From positions 124,001 through 188,000 of the forward strand of contig NZ_FOZW01000007.1 in the NCBI RefSeq assembly GCF_900116195.1: DNA of 64,000 nt, written 5' to 3'. This document shows positions 30,199 to 44,944 of this stretch, one piece after another. The notes beneath the pieces were generated by a model. It saw only the letters and a list, made by a program, of their open reading frames with translations. It ran no database searches and was not told where the DNA came from. This DNA is from Alloyangia pacifica. Lineage in GTDB: Bacteria; Pseudomonadota; Alphaproteobacteria; Rhodobacterales; Rhodobacteraceae. The first letter of the stretch is position 1; every line of letters begins with the position of its first letter. The position numbers were made by a program, and so were the translations under genes.

Positions 30199-33100
30199 TT
30201 GGAAGTTCTGAACGAGATTGCCGAGACGGACATCGCCATCGTCGGCATGGCCGCGCACCTGCCCGGCGCCTCCGACATTTCCGCCTATTGGGACAACCTG
30301 CGCGAGGGCCGCCGGTCGATCCGGCGTTTCTCCGAGGACGAGCTGCGCGCCGCCGGCGAGGATCCGGGCCTCATGCGCCACCGCGACTACGTGCCCTTCG
30401 GTGCGCCGCTGGACGGTTTCGAGATGTTCGATGCCGAGTTCTTCGGCTTCGCTCCCAAGGACGCGGCGATCATGGATCCGCAGCACCGGCAGTTCCTCGA
30501 GGCCGCCTGGGAGGCGCTGGAGACCGCCGGTCACGTGCCCGCGAGCTTCGACGGCGCCATCGGTGTCTTCGGTGGCGTCGGCATGGGCAGCTATTTCTCC
30601 GTCAACCTGTGCTCGAACCCCGACCTCGTGGACAGCACCGGCATGTTCCTGCTGCGCCATACCGGCAACGACAAGGATTTCCTGACCACCCGCCTGAGCT
30701 ACGTGCTCGACCTGCACGGGCCGTCGGTCAACGTGCAGACTGCCTGCTCCACCTCGCTGGTCGCCACCCATTTCGCGGTGCAGGCGCTGTTGAGCGGCGA
30801 ATGCGACATGGCGCTGGCGGGCGGCGTGACCATCGAGCTGCCGCAGAGGCGCGGCTATCTCTACAAGGAGAACGAGATCCTCTCGCCCGACGGCGAATGC
30901 CATGCCTTCGACCACCGCGCGCGCGGCACGGTCTTCGGCTCGGGCGCCGGGGTCGTGGTGCTGCGCCGCCTGAAGGATGCCATCGCTGATGGCGATCACG
31001 TCTGGGCGGTCATCAAGGGCTCGGCGATCAACAACGACGGCGCGGGCAAGGCCGGCTATCTCGCGCCCTCGGTGGACGGGCAGGCGCAGGCCATTGCCGA
31101 GGCGCAGGCCGTGGCGGGGGTCAGCTCGGACAGCATCGACTACGTCGAATGCCACGGCACCGGCACATACCTCGGCGATCCCATCGAGGTCGCGGCGCTG
31201 ACCCAGGCCTTCGCCCAAAGCGGCTCTAGACAAGGGCATTGTCGCATCGGCTCGGTGAAGACCAACATCGGCCATCTAGACACCGCCGCCGGTGTTGCGA
31301 GCCTGATCAAGACCTCGCTGGCGCTGCACCACGGGCAGATGCCGCCCTCGCTGGGGTTCGAGAAACCCAACCCCGCCATCGACTTCGAAACCTCGCCCTT
31401 CGTGGTCAACGACAGGCTCACCCCCTGGCAGCGCGGCGATCACCCGCGCCGCGCCGGGGTGAACTCGCTGGGCGTCGGGGGCACCAATGCCCATGTCGTG
31501 CTGGAAGAGGCGCCGCTGCGCCCCGCCTCCGAAGCCAGTGACTGGCCGTTCCAGATCCTCACCCTCTCGGGCCGCAACAAGGCGGCGCTCGACGAGAACG
31601 CCAGACGCCTCGCCGCGCACCTGCGCGCGCATCCCGAGCAGCCGCTGGCCGATGTCGCTTTCACCCTGAAAGAAGGGCGCCACGACTTTGAGAAGCGCCG
31701 CGTGGTGGTCGCCGAAAGCCACGAGGAGGCAGCGCGCCTTCTGGAGGAAGAGTCCCCGCGCCGCGTGCATTCGCACAGCGCGCTGGATCGGCCGGACGTG
31801 GCCTTCCTCTTCCCCGGCGGCGGCGCGCAATACGCCGGGATGGCACGCGATCTCTACGAAACAGAGCCTGTTTTCGCCGACTGGATGGACCGCGGCCTGA
31901 CCGCTCTGGCCGAGATCACCGACGAGGACATCCGCGCGCTCTGGCTGCCCGCGCTCGAGGCGAAGGCAGCCGCCGACGCGGCCCTGAAAAAACCTTCGCT
32001 GCAGCTGCCGTTGATCCTGATGATCGAGGTGGCGCTGGCGAAGCTCTGGATGAACTGGGGCATCGCGCCCGCCGCGCTCTCGGGCCATTCCATGGGCGAG
32101 AACACCGCTGCCTGTATTGCCGGGGTGATCAGCTTCGAGGATTGCATCGGCCTCGTGCACCTGCGCGGGCGCCTGTTCGACACGGTGCCCGCCGGCGGCA
32201 TGCTCTCGGTCAGCCTGCCCGCCGAGACGCTGCGCGGCTACCTTGGCGACGACCTCGACCTCGGCGCGGTCAACGCGCCCGGGCTGTCGGTGGCTTCGGG
32301 GCCGGCCGAGGCGCTGAAATCCCTTGAACAGAGACTGAAATCGGACGGAATCGACTGCCAGCGCATCGCCATCGACATCGCGGCGCACAGCCGGATGCTC
32401 GAGCCGATCCTCGAGCAGTTCCGCGCCTACCTGCGCAGCATTGACCTCAGCCCGCCGCAGATCCCGCTGACCTCGAACCGCAGCGGCACCTGGATGACGC
32501 CCGAGGAGGCCACCAGCCCCGATTACTGGACCGACCACCTGCGCGGCACCGTACTCTTTGCCGAGTGCGTGGCGACTCTGGCCGCGGAGAAGAACCGCAT
32601 CTTCCTTGAAGTCGGGCCGGGCAAGGCACTGTCCTCGCTGGCCCGCCAGCACCCGGATGTGCCGGCCCAGCAGGTGCTGAGCTCGCTGCGCCACCCGGAC
32701 GAGCAGATCGACGACGACAAGTTCATGTTCGAGGTGCTGGGCCGTCTCTGGGCGCTCGGGGCCGGGATCGACTGGGAGCAGGTCTGGGGCGGCGCGCGCC
32801 GCAACCGCGTCGTGCTGCCCACCTATGGCTTCCAGCACGCGCCCTATTTCATCGCACCGGGCAAGACGCAGGCAGAAGGTGCTCCGAAACTACTCACCCG
32901 CTCCGATGACCTCGGCACCTGGGGCTGGGCGCCGGTCTGGCGCCCCCGCGCCGCCGAGGTGGCATTCGATATCGCCGAAGGGCTTTCGCAGGCCGAGCCG
33001 CAGGTCTGGCTGATGTTCATGGACGAGTCGGGACTCGCCGCCCGCTGCGCCGCGCGGCTCACCGCCGCCGGGCACGACGTGATCGAGGTCCGCCCCGGCG

Positions 33101-36100
33101 ATGCCTTCACCCGCCTGTCGGACACGTCCTACATCCTGCCGCCGGAGCGCGGGCGAGAGGGCTACGACCTTCTGCTGCAGGACCTCGCGCTGCGCGGCCA
33201 CGTGCCGACCCGAATCGCGCACTTCTGGCTAGTCACCGAGGGCGAGAGCCATCGCCCCGGGTCCAGCTTCTTCCACCGTGTGCAGGAGCAGGGGTTCTAT
33301 TCGCTGCTCTTCCTCGCGCAGGCCATGGCCGAAGAGAACCTGCCGCGCCCGCTGCAGCTGACCGTGATGACCTCCGGCGCGGCGCAGGTTCGGCATGAGT
33401 CGCTGGAGCACCCCTCCAAGGCGACCATCGCCGGTCCCGCGCGGGTCATTCCGCGCGAGCTGCCGGGGGTGAGCGTCGAGACGCTCGACCTCGTGCTGCC
33501 GCCGCCCGCGACGGGCGGGCTGCTGTCCCGCCGAAAGGCGGAGGCGGAGCGCGCGCAGGCCCTGATCCAACTGACCGACCTCGTGCTCGAGGACCTTCTG
33601 GCCGAGCCGAAGGATGCCATCGCCGCGTTGCGCAACGGCCGCCGTTTCGAATGCTCCATGAAACCCGTACCGCTGCCCGAGGGCGCGCCGCAGCCGGGGC
33701 CGGGGACCTACCTGCTCACCGGCGGCTTCGGCGGCATCGGTCTCTCGCTCGGCATGGCCTTCGCCCGGCAGGGGGCGAAGCTGATCCTCGTTGCCCGCCG
33801 CGACCTGCCCGCCCGCGCCGACTGGCCCGACTACCTCGCCCGCCACGCGCCGCAGGACGTGCTGTCGCGCCGCATTCGTGCGGTGCAGGCTCTTGAAGAC
33901 GCCGGGGCCGAGGTCATGGTCCTCGCCGCCGACGTCTGCAACCGCGCCCAGCTTCAGGCCGCGCGGGACGCGGCCGAGGCGCGCTTCGGCCGCATCACCG
34001 GGGTGATCCACGGCGCGGGGGTCATCGACGACGCGCCGCTGCTCGCCAAGACCCCCGCCTCGGTCGAGGATGTCTTCACGCCGAAGATCCACGGCACGCA
34101 AGTGCTGGGCGAGGTCTTCCCCGACGGCGCGACCGACTGGATCGTGCTGTTCTCGTCGTCGTCCACCGTCACCGCTCCGGCGGGGCAGGTGGATTACGTA
34201 GCCGCCAACGAGTATCTCAATGCCTTCGCGCGCGCCCGCGCCGGCGGGAAGACCAAGGTCACCGCGATCAACTGGGGCATCTGGAACGAGGTCGGCATGG
34301 CCGCCGAGGCCGTCGCCGCGCGCCAGGGCGAGCTGCCCGAGGCGCCGGTCGAGCCCACCGGGCTGCCGCTGCTCGATGCGGCAACCTTCGACCGCCTTGG
34401 CAACCGGCTGTTCACCAGTAGGCTCTCGACCGACGACTGGATCATCGGCGAGCATCGGACCCGGGCGGGCGACGCTCTGCTGCCGGGCACCGGCTACCTG
34501 ACCCTCGCCGCTCATGCGCTGAAGGCGCAGCACGAGGACCAGCCTTTTGAGATCCGCGACCTGAGCTTCCTGCGTCCGCTGCGGGTGAGCGGGGACGGAA
34601 GCCGCGAGATGCGCCTGCGACTCACCCGCCGCGACGAGGGCTACGGGTTCGAGGTGCTGGCCGATGCCACGCTGAACGGGCGCCGGGGCTTTGCACTCAC
34701 CGCGCAGGCCACGCTGGCGCTGCTGCCGATGGCGCGCCCCGCGCCGCTGGACCTCGCGGCGATCCGCGCCCGCTGCGGCAGGCCGCTGCGCGCGCCGCAG
34801 GGCGGCAAGCTCGCCGCCGCGCAGGAGGTGCAGCTCGACTTCGGCCCGCGCTGGAAGGTGCTGGACAGCCGCGCACTGGGGCAGGGCGAGGGGATCGCCG
34901 AGCTGTCGCTGCCGCCCGAGGCGGCGCAGGACGCCTGCCTGCTGCATCCGGCGCTGCTTGACATCGCCACCGGCTGGGCGATGGAGCTGATCGGGGGATG
35001 GCAGCCGACGCATCTGTGGGTGCCGGTCTCCTATGCCCGGGTGCGCGTTCATGCGCCGCTGCCGGAGCGCATCGTGAGCTGGGTGCGCAACGCGGCTGGG
35101 AACCGCGTCGAGGACGAGACCGCCAGCTTCGATGTCACGCTCTGCGCGCCCGACGGGACCGTGCTGGTGGAGGTCTCCGGCTTTACCATCCGGCGTCTCG
35201 AGACGCCCGACCAACTGCAGGTCACGCCGCGCCTCACTGCCGCCGAGTTGGAGGTCGATGAGACCGCCGCCGCGCAGCCGCTGTCGCCTGCCGAGGAGCG
35301 GCTGGCCCACAACCTCAGCCAGGGCATCCTGCCCGCCGAGGGGGTCGAGGCCTTTGCCCGCGCGCTCGCGCTGGGGCTGCCGCAGGTGGTGGTCTCGTCG
35401 ATGGATCTGGACCAGCTCACCCGGCAGACAGCCGCCTCCACCGCCGAGAAGCCGGAGGGCCAGAGCTTCGATCGCCCGCAGCTCGACAGCGACTATGTCG
35501 CGCCCGAGGGCGAGATCGAGCGCCGGCTGGCGGGTTTCTGGGAGGAGCTGCTGGGCGTGCAGGACGTCGGGGCCGAGGACAGTTTCTTCGACCTGGGCGG
35601 CCACAGCCTGATCGCCGTGCGGCTCTTTTCCATGGTGCGCAAGGCGTTCCGCGTCGATTTCCCGATCTCGGTGCTCTTCGAGGCGCCGACCATCCGCAGA
35701 TGCGCCGCGCTGATCGCCGAGCGCACCGGTTACACCGGCGAGGACGCGCCCGCAGAGCCGAAGGCTCCCGAGCGCCGCTTCACCCATCTCGTGCCCATGC
35801 ACGACGGCGAGGGCGGTCCGCGACGGCCGTTCTTCCTTGTCGCCGGCATGTTCGGCAACGTGCTCAACCTGCGCCATCTCGCGCATCTGCTGGGGGCTGA
35901 CCGGCCGTTCTACGGGCTACAGGCCAAGGGGCTCTACGGCGGCGAGGCGCCGCACGACAGCATCGAAGCCGCGGCGCGCGACTATATCGCCGAGATGCGG
36001 CAGGTGCAGCCCGAGGGCCCCTACATGGTCGGAGGCTTCTCGGGCGGCGGCATCACCGCCTACGAGATCGCCCGCCAGCTCGAAGCCATGGGCGAGGAGG

Positions 36101-36639
36101 TCTCGCTCTGCGTGCTGCTTGACACGCCGCTGCCCGTGCGCCGCCCGCTGGACCGCGGCGACCGGTTGCGCATCCAGTGGCAGGAGGCGAAGGCGAAGGG
36201 CGTCTTCTATCCGCTGATCTGGGCGCGCAACCGCCTGCGCTGGGAGATCGAGAAGCGCAGCGCGAAAGACGAGACCGAGGCTGGCCACGCCTTCCACAAC
36301 GCCGAGATCGAGGCGGCCTTCCTCTCGGCGGTGGCGCAATACCAGTTGCGCCCCTGGGACGGGCGGCTGGTGCTCTACCGCCCGCCGCTGGTCGGCAAGT
36401 GGCAGGTCGGTGGCGGCCGTATGGTGAACTCGGAACGCGCCTACGTGCTGCACGACAACGACTGGGGCCAATACGTGCCGGGCGTCGAGGTGCACGAGGT
36501 GCCGGGGGATCACGATTCCATGGTGCTGGAGCCCAACGTGCGGGTGCTGGCCGCGCAGATGCGCCGCGCCATCGCCGAGGCCGAGGCAGAGCGCCTGAAC
36601 AGCGCCGTTCTGAGCTTCGGCGCGCGGGCGGCGGAGTAG
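30199..36639 (+). CDS. Type I polyketide synthase, KS-AT-KR-DH-ACP-TE
   Basis: About 2146 residues, starting at TTG (no ATG or GTG is in frame nearby). Domains in order: KS ~10-435 with Cys183, His319, His359; AT ~535-835 with Ser631 in SGHSMGE; KR ~1165-1345 with TGGFGGIG and Tyr1333; DH ~1395-1690 with His1419 and Asp1588; ACP ~1770-1840 with Ser1803 in LGGHSL; TE ~1875-2120 with Ser1948 (GFSGG) and His2105. KR before DH is an uncommon order, and the DH motif has one extra residue (His-x4-Gly-x4-Pro). The AT sequence IAAHS does not match the usual malonyl or methylmalonyl signatures, so substrate is open. It should make a reduced, dehydrated acyl chain, released by TE. Followed by a GT2 gene after 3 bp. 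Confidence 0.92.
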   Translation: MEVLNEIAETDIAIVGMAAHLPGASDISAYWDNLREGRRSIRRFSEDELRAAGEDPGLMRHRDYVPFGAPLDGFEMFDAEFFGFAPKDAAIMDPQHRQFLEAAWEALETAGHVPASFDGAIGVFGGVGMGSYFSVNLCSNPDLVDSTGMFLLRHTGNDKDFLTTRLSYVLDLHGPSVNVQTACSTSLVATHFAVQALLSGECDMALAGGVTIELPQRRGYLYKENEILSPDGECHAFDHRARGTVFGSGAGVVVLRRLKDAIADGDHVWAVIKGSAINNDGAGKAGYLAPSVDGQAQAIAEAQAVAGVSSDSIDYVECHGTGTYLGDPIEVAALTQAFAQSGSRQGHCRIGSVKTNIGHLDTAAGVASLIKTSLALHHGQMPPSLGFEKPNPAIDFETSPFVVNDRLTPWQRGDHPRRAGVNSLGVGGTNAHVVLEEAPLRPASEASDWPFQILTLSGRNKAALDENARRLAAHLRAHPEQPLADVAFTLKEGRHDFEKRRVVVAESHEEAARLLEEESPRRVHSHSALDRPDVAFLFPGGGAQYAGMARDLYETEPVFADWMDRGLTALAEITDEDIRALWLPALEAKAAADAALKKPSLQLPLILMIEVALAKLWMNWGIAPAALSGHSMGENTAACIAGVISFEDCIGLVHLRGRLFDTVPAGGMLSVSLPAETLRGYLGDDLDLGAVNAPGLSVASGPAEALKSLEQRLKSDGIDCQRIAIDIAAHSRMLEPILEQFRAYLRSIDLSPPQIPLTSNRSGTWMTPEEATSPDYWTDHLRGTVLFAECVATLAAEKNRIFLEVGPGKALSSLARQHPDVPAQQVLSSLRHPDEQIDDDKFMFEVLGRLWALGAGIDWEQVWGGARRNRVVLPTYGFQHAPYFIAPGKTQAEGAPKLLTRSDDLGTWGWAPVWRPRAAEVAFDIAEGLSQAEPQVWLMFMDESGLAARCAARLTAAGHDVIEVRPGDAFTRLSDTSYILPPERGREGYDLLLQDLALRGHVPTRIAHFWLVTEGESHRPGSSFFHRVQEQGFYSLLFLAQAMAEENLPRPLQLTVMTSGAAQVRHESLEHPSKATIAGPARVIPRELPGVSVETLDLVLPPPATGGLLSRRKAEAERAQALIQLTDLVLEDLLAEPKDAIAALRNGRRFECSMKPVPLPEGAPQPGPGTYLLTGGFGGIGLSLGMAFARQGAKLILVARRDLPARADWPDYLARHAPQDVLSRRIRAVQALEDAGAEVMVLAADVCNRAQLQAARDAAEARFGRITGVIHGAGVIDDAPLLAKTPASVEDVFTPKIHGTQVLGEVFPDGATDWIVLFSSSSTVTAPAGQVDYVAANEYLNAFARARAGGKTKVTAINWGIWNEVGMAAEAVAARQGELPEAPVEPTGLPLLDAATFDRLGNRLFTSRLSTDDWIIGEHRTRAGDALLPGTGYLTLAAHALKAQHEDQPFEIRDLSFLRPLRVSGDGSREMRLRLTRRDEGYGFEVLADATLNGRRGFALTAQATLALLPMARPAPLDLAAIRARCGRPLRAPQGGKLAAAQEVQLDFGPRWKVLDSRALGQGEGIAELSLPPEAAQDACLLHPALLDIATGWAMELIGGWQPTHLWVPVSYARVRVHAPLPERIVSWVRNAAGNRVEDETASFDVTLCAPDGTVLVEVSGFTIRRLETPDQLQVTPRLTAAELEVDETAAAQPLSPAEERLAHNLSQGILPAEGVEAFARALALGLPQVVVSSMDLDQLTRQTAASTAEKPEGQSFDRPQLDSDYVAPEGEIERRLAGFWEELLGVQDVGAEDSFFDLGGHSLIAVRLFSMVRKAFRVDFPISVLFEAPTIRRCAALIAERTGYTGEDAPAEPKAPERRFTHLVPMHDGEGGPRRPFFLVAGMFGNVLNLRHLAHLLGADRPFYGLQAKGLYGGEAPHDSIEAAARDYIAEMRQVQPEGPYMVGGFSGGGITAYEIARQLEAMGEEVSLCVLLDTPLPVRRPLDRGDRLRIQWQEAKAKGVFYPLIWARNRLRWEIEKRSAKDETEAGHAFHNAEIEAAFLSAVAQYQLRPWDGRLVLYRPPLVGKWQVGGGRMVNSERAYVLHDNDWGQYVPGVEVHEVPGDHDSMVLEPNVRVLAAQMRRAIAEAEAERLNSAVLSFGARAAE

Positions 36640-36642
36640 GCC

Positions 36643-37650
36643 ATGCCCCGCGTTCTGGTCATATCGCTCAACTACCGCACCGCGGAAATGACCCTGCGCT
36701 CGGCGCAGGCGGCGCTGCGCGCGATGCAGGGCCTCGATGCCGAGCTGGTCATCGTCGACAACGACAGCGGCGACGGGTCTTACGAAACCATGGAGGCAGC
36801 GCTCGCTGGTGAGCCCTGGGCGCAGGGCGCTCCGATCCGGCTGATCCGGTCAGGCCATAACGGCGGCTTCGGCGCGGGCAACAACCTTGGCATTCGCGCC
36901 GGCATGTCGGACGGCAGCCACCCGGACTACGTCTACCTGCTGAACTCCGACGCCTTCCCGGCCGAAGGGGCGATTCGCGCGCTGGTCGGCCACCTCGAAG
37001 CGCATCCGCAGGCGGGCTTCGCCGGAAGCCGCCTGCTCGGCGAGGATGGCGCGGCGCAGATCACCGCCTTCCGCTTTCCCTCGATCGCCTCGGAATTCGA
37101 GGGCGCCGCGCGCTCGGGTCCGGTTTCGCGGCTGCTGCGGAACAAGGCTGTGCCCTTGCCCGTCCCCGCGGGGACACGGCCCGTCGACTGGCTGGCCGGG
37201 GCCTCGCTGATGATGCGGCGCAGGGTGCTGGACGAGATCGGGCTCTTCGACGAGACCTTCTTTCTCTACTTCGAGGAGACCGAGCTCTGCTTGCGCGCCG
37301 CGCGGGCGGGCTACGAGACGCATTATGTCCGCGAGAGCGAGGTCATGCACATCGGCTCGGTCTCGACCGGCATGAAGCGCTGGACCCGCGTTCCCGGCTT
37401 CTGGCTCGACAGCCGCTGGCACTATTTCTCGAAATCCCACGGACGGGGCTACGCCGCGCTGGCGACGCTGTCGCATGCCAGCGGCGGGCTGCTCTGGCGG
37501 CTGCGCCGGCTGATTCAGCGCAAGCCCCCCGCCGATCCCGCGCGGTTCCTGCGCGATCTTCTGTCCCATGACCTCCGCGCCCTGTTCCGGCCCGCGCCGG
37601 GACGTGCCGTCCCCGCGGGGACGGCACGCGCAGAGGCGAAGGTGGAGTGA
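36643..37650 (+). CDS. Glycosyltransferase family 2, rhamnosyltransferase-like
   Basis: 335 residues of the WbbL-type GT2 group. Seen: VLVISLNYRTAEMTLRSAQA, VIVDNDSGDGS, HNGGFGAGNNLGI, LNSDAFP, and FFLYFEETELCLRAARAGYE. The gene is only 3 bp after the PKS and its stop lies 5 bp before the NRPS start, so it is in the same operon. That suggests it glycosylates the PKS/NRPS product or acts with it; donor sugar unknown (rhamnose is suggested by the subgroup). Confidence 0.88.
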   Translation: MPRVLVISLNYRTAEMTLRSAQAALRAMQGLDAELVIVDNDSGDGSYETMEAALAGEPWAQGAPIRLIRSGHNGGFGAGNNLGIRAGMSDGSHPDYVYLLNSDAFPAEGAIRALVGHLEAHPQAGFAGSRLLGEDGAAQITAFRFPSIASEFEGAARSGPVSRLLRNKAVPLPVPAGTRPVDWLAGASLMMRRRVLDEIGLFDETFFLYFEETELCLRAARAGYETHYVRESEVMHIGSVSTGMKRWTRVPGFWLDSRWHYFSKSHGRGYAALATLSHASGGLLWRLRRLIQRKPPADPARFLRDLLSHDLRALFRPAPGRAVPAGTARAEAKVE

Positions 37651-37655
37651 ATGTG

Positions 37656-42341
<4,686 letters not shown>

Positions 42342-42342
42342 C

Positions 42343-42999
42343 GTGGCGGGTCCCGAGGATCTCCGCGACCTGCTGAGTCGGGCGCCGCTGCCGGAGGGCG
42401 TGGTCTGGGCGGTCTCGGAGCCGGTGGCGGATCTCTCCGAGCTCCATCCCGAAGAGCGTGCCGCCATTTCCAATGCGGTGCCGAAGCGGCAGGCGGAATT
42501 TGCCGGGGGACGGCTCGCCGCGCGCGCGGCGCTGCGCCAGCTCGGGCTGAGCGGTGGCCCGATCCTTAAGGCGAAAGACCGTTCGCCGATCTGGCCCGAG
42601 GGGGTGGTTGCAAGCATCACGCACACCGGCGGGCTCTGCCTTGCAATGGCGGCGCGGGCCCGCGACTGGCGCGCTCTGGGCATCGACCTCGAACTCGACC
42701 GCCCGATGAGATCCGACCTGATCCCGGCGATCACCTCGATCACCGAGCTGGCGCGGCTTTCGCCCATGCCCTTCTCGCAGGCGGCGGTGCGGATCTTCAG
42801 CGCCAAGGAAGCCGCCTACAAGGCGCAATACCCGCTGACCGGGGCGCTCTTCGGCTTCGAGGCGATGGAATCGCGTCTGCCATTTGGCGAGATGCAAATG
42901 GTGGCGGAAATTGGGCTGGGAAAAGGCGCACGACTTCCGATGCTCCAGATCGCCAAATTTGACCTCATCCTGTCCTTATGCGCCATTCCTCACGCATAA
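42343..42999 (+). CDS. 4'-phosphopantetheinyl transferase (EntD/Sfp-like)
   Basis: About 218 residues. The signatures GIDLELDRP and FSAKEAAYKAQYP are those of Sfp/EntD-type enzymes that attach phosphopantetheine to carrier-domain serines. Starts at GTG one base after the NRPS stop. It should activate the PKS ACP (Ser1803) and the NRPS PCP (Ser1462). Confidence 0.93.
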   Translation: MAGPEDLRDLLSRAPLPEGVVWAVSEPVADLSELHPEERAAISNAVPKRQAEFAGGRLAARAALRQLGLSGGPILKAKDRSPIWPEGVVASITHTGGLCLAMAARARDWRALGIDLELDRPMRSDLIPAITSITELARLSPMPFSQAAVRIFSAKEAAYKAQYPLTGALFGFEAMESRLPFGEMQMVAEIGLGKGARLPMLQIAKFDLILSLCAIPHA

Positions 43000-43221
43000 G
43001 AGATAAAAATACCCCACAATATGACTTAAATGTGTTCCTGATTGCGGTTCCGGACACGAAGTGTTTCCCGAAATGCCGTGCATGAACATGGCGTAAACTG
43101 GGCGCATAGGTTACACTTTGACATGAAAACGGCGCGTCTGTTTCCGGTCTCAACCCCAAATTGGCCGGGTGCAGGAGCGTCGCTTTCCGAACGCATTGGG
43201 GGCCTTTGCGGGAGTGTATTT

Positions 43222-44532
43222 GTGAACCAGTTCCAGTCGTTTTCCGAGGTGCTCTCCGCATTGCGCCGCCGCTTCGGGCTCATCTTCCTGATCTTCGTGG
43301 TCGGCACGGGAATCTCCGTCCTCTTCGCGCTTAACCAGACCAAGCTCTATGAGGCGACGGCCGTGGTGCAGATCGAGGAGGCGCAGGTCGCCCCCAATCC
43401 CACCAGCCCGACCAGCGCGGCAGAGGATGCCTCGCGCCGGGTGCAGCTGATCGAGCAGCGGATCATGTCGCGCGACAACCTCGTGCGGATCATGCAGAAG
43501 CACGACCTGTTCACCGCCGATCCGGCGATGCCGATGACCCAGCGCGTGTTCCAGATGCGCAAGTCCGCGTCGATCGAGGAGATCCGCGACATCAGTGCCG
43601 GCTTCGGCCCGCAGAGCGCGCCGTCCGGTTTGATGATCACCGTCGAACTCGACGATCCGCAGAAGGCCGCGGACGTGGCGAACGAGCTCATGGACTCGGT
43701 GATCGAGCTGTCGCGCAGCCGCAGCGAGACCCGCGCCCGCGATGCGCTCTCTTTCTTCGAGGCCGAAGCGGCCCGGGTGGAGGCCGAGATCGAGGCGATG
43801 GATGCCCGCATCGCCGACTTCAAGACACAGAACTCCGAGGCGTTGCCGTCGGGCCTGGCGGCAATGCGCGACCAGCTGGCAACGCTGGAGGACAACAAGC
43901 TGGAACTGGATCGCGACATCGTCGCCCTGCAGGCCAATTCCGCCCGTCAGCGCGAAGATGTGCAGGCGCGTCAGCTGGCGCTGCTGCAAGAACAGAAGCA
44001 GCTGATCGGGGCGCGCGTCACCTCGCTGGAGGACACCATCCGCCAGGCACCCGAGGTCGAGCGCGAGCTCAGCGGGCTGGAGCGCGAGCGCACCCAGTTG
44101 CAGGATCAGTACAGCGTGATCACCCGCCGCAAGGCCGACGCCGAAATGGGGCAGATGCTCGAAGACCGTCAGCAGTCGGATCGCTTTGAGGTCCTCGAGA
44201 CGGCGCTGGTCCCTGAGGTCTCCGGCTCCAAGAGCCGCCGCAAGCTGGTGGCGGTGGGTGCCGTTGCGAGCCTGATCGCCGGTCTGATGTCCGCCTTTGC
44301 CGCCGAGATGATGAACCCCGCGCTGCGCAGCGCGGCGCAGATGGAGCGGGTGCTGGGCATCCAGCCGGTGGTCGCGATTCCCCCGGTGAAGACCCGCCGC
44401 GACCGGCGGGGCCGGGGTCTTGGCATCCTCGCTCTGGTGCTGGCCGCCGCGGCGCTGATCTTCGGCGTGATGCGGGTGCTGGGCGACAGGCTGCCGCTGA
44501 TCGAACGCTTCCTGCCGCGCGTCGGGGCATGA
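43222..44532 (+). CDS. Wzz-type polysaccharide chain-length / co-polymerase protein
   Basis: About 436 residues. An N-terminal helix (FGLIFLIFVVGTGISVLFAL), a long periplasmic coiled-coil (rich in Glu, Gln, Arg and Leu), then a second helix (VAVGAVASLIAGLMSAF) and a third (LGILALVLAAAALIFGVM). This is the polysaccharide co-polymerase layout, which sets chain length with Wzy and a BY-kinase. The start is GTG at 43222 with GGAG seven bases upstream; an upstream ATG at 43123 is possible. A 222-bp gap with no clear gene separates it from the PPTase. Confidence 0.88.
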   Translation: MNQFQSFSEVLSALRRRFGLIFLIFVVGTGISVLFALNQTKLYEATAVVQIEEAQVAPNPTSPTSAAEDASRRVQLIEQRIMSRDNLVRIMQKHDLFTADPAMPMTQRVFQMRKSASIEEIRDISAGFGPQSAPSGLMITVELDDPQKAADVANELMDSVIELSRSRSETRARDALSFFEAEAARVEAEIEAMDARIADFKTQNSEALPSGLAAMRDQLATLEDNKLELDRDIVALQANSARQREDVQARQLALLQEQKQLIGARVTSLEDTIRQAPEVERELSGLERERTQLQDQYSVITRRKADAEMGQMLEDRQQSDRFEVLETALVPEVSGSKSRRKLVAVGAVASLIAGLMSAFAAEMMNPALRSAAQMERVLGIQPVVAIPPVKTRRDRRGRGLGILALVLAAAALIFGVMRVLGDRLPLIERFLPRVGA

Positions 44533-44944
44533 GTGCGGGTCGGGATCGTCGCCGGCCCTGGAGGAACGGAAAGGCGGACCCGGAGCACGTGCAACAAGTA
44601 GTGCCGTCTCGGGCTCATTGCGGCGTAGCCACATCACCAGGTTGAAGAGCGGCTCTCGAAGAAATCTTCGGGAGTTTTCCGCAATGAAGGACGGCTAGGC
44701 GGACACTCCGGCCCTTCGCGAGGGCGGTCAAATTGACTTTTTCTGCCTCACGGACGATAACGCCCGCATGGTTGAGAAGGACATCCACATAGTCGCCCGG
44801 CCGGCCGGCTTCCCCTTAGCGGGATGCCGGGAAGACAATCACGCGACCTGACCTTGCCGATTGCCAGCCTCGGCCTCGCCTTTTTGGACGAGGTGCTATG
44901 GCGTGGAAAACGTGCCTCGTCCTCCCTTTTCTCTGGAGACACAC
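44533..44944. other. Intergenic region with a possible gene remnant
   Basis: 412 bp with lower GC than the flanks. The + strand shows no supported gene. The minus strand has an open frame of 66 codons (see the pseudogene entry). Confidence 0.5.
44615..44815 (-). pseudogene. Possible CpaB-like fragment
   Basis: A 66-residue open frame, bounded by a stop codon upstream, that reads AGRPGDYVDVLLNHAGV and then EAEKVNLTALAKGRSVRLAVL. The first part resembles the PGDxVDVLL segment of Flp-pilus protein CpaB, and the second its (E)AEKVxLAxxxG...L segment. It has no start and no neighbour of that system. It could be chance similarity. Confidence 0.25.

Noticed and set aside
33229-35886. An 885-codon open frame antisense to the PKS
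   Set aside because: Same reason: antisense of a real gene with typical Arg/Gly/Ala-rich composition.
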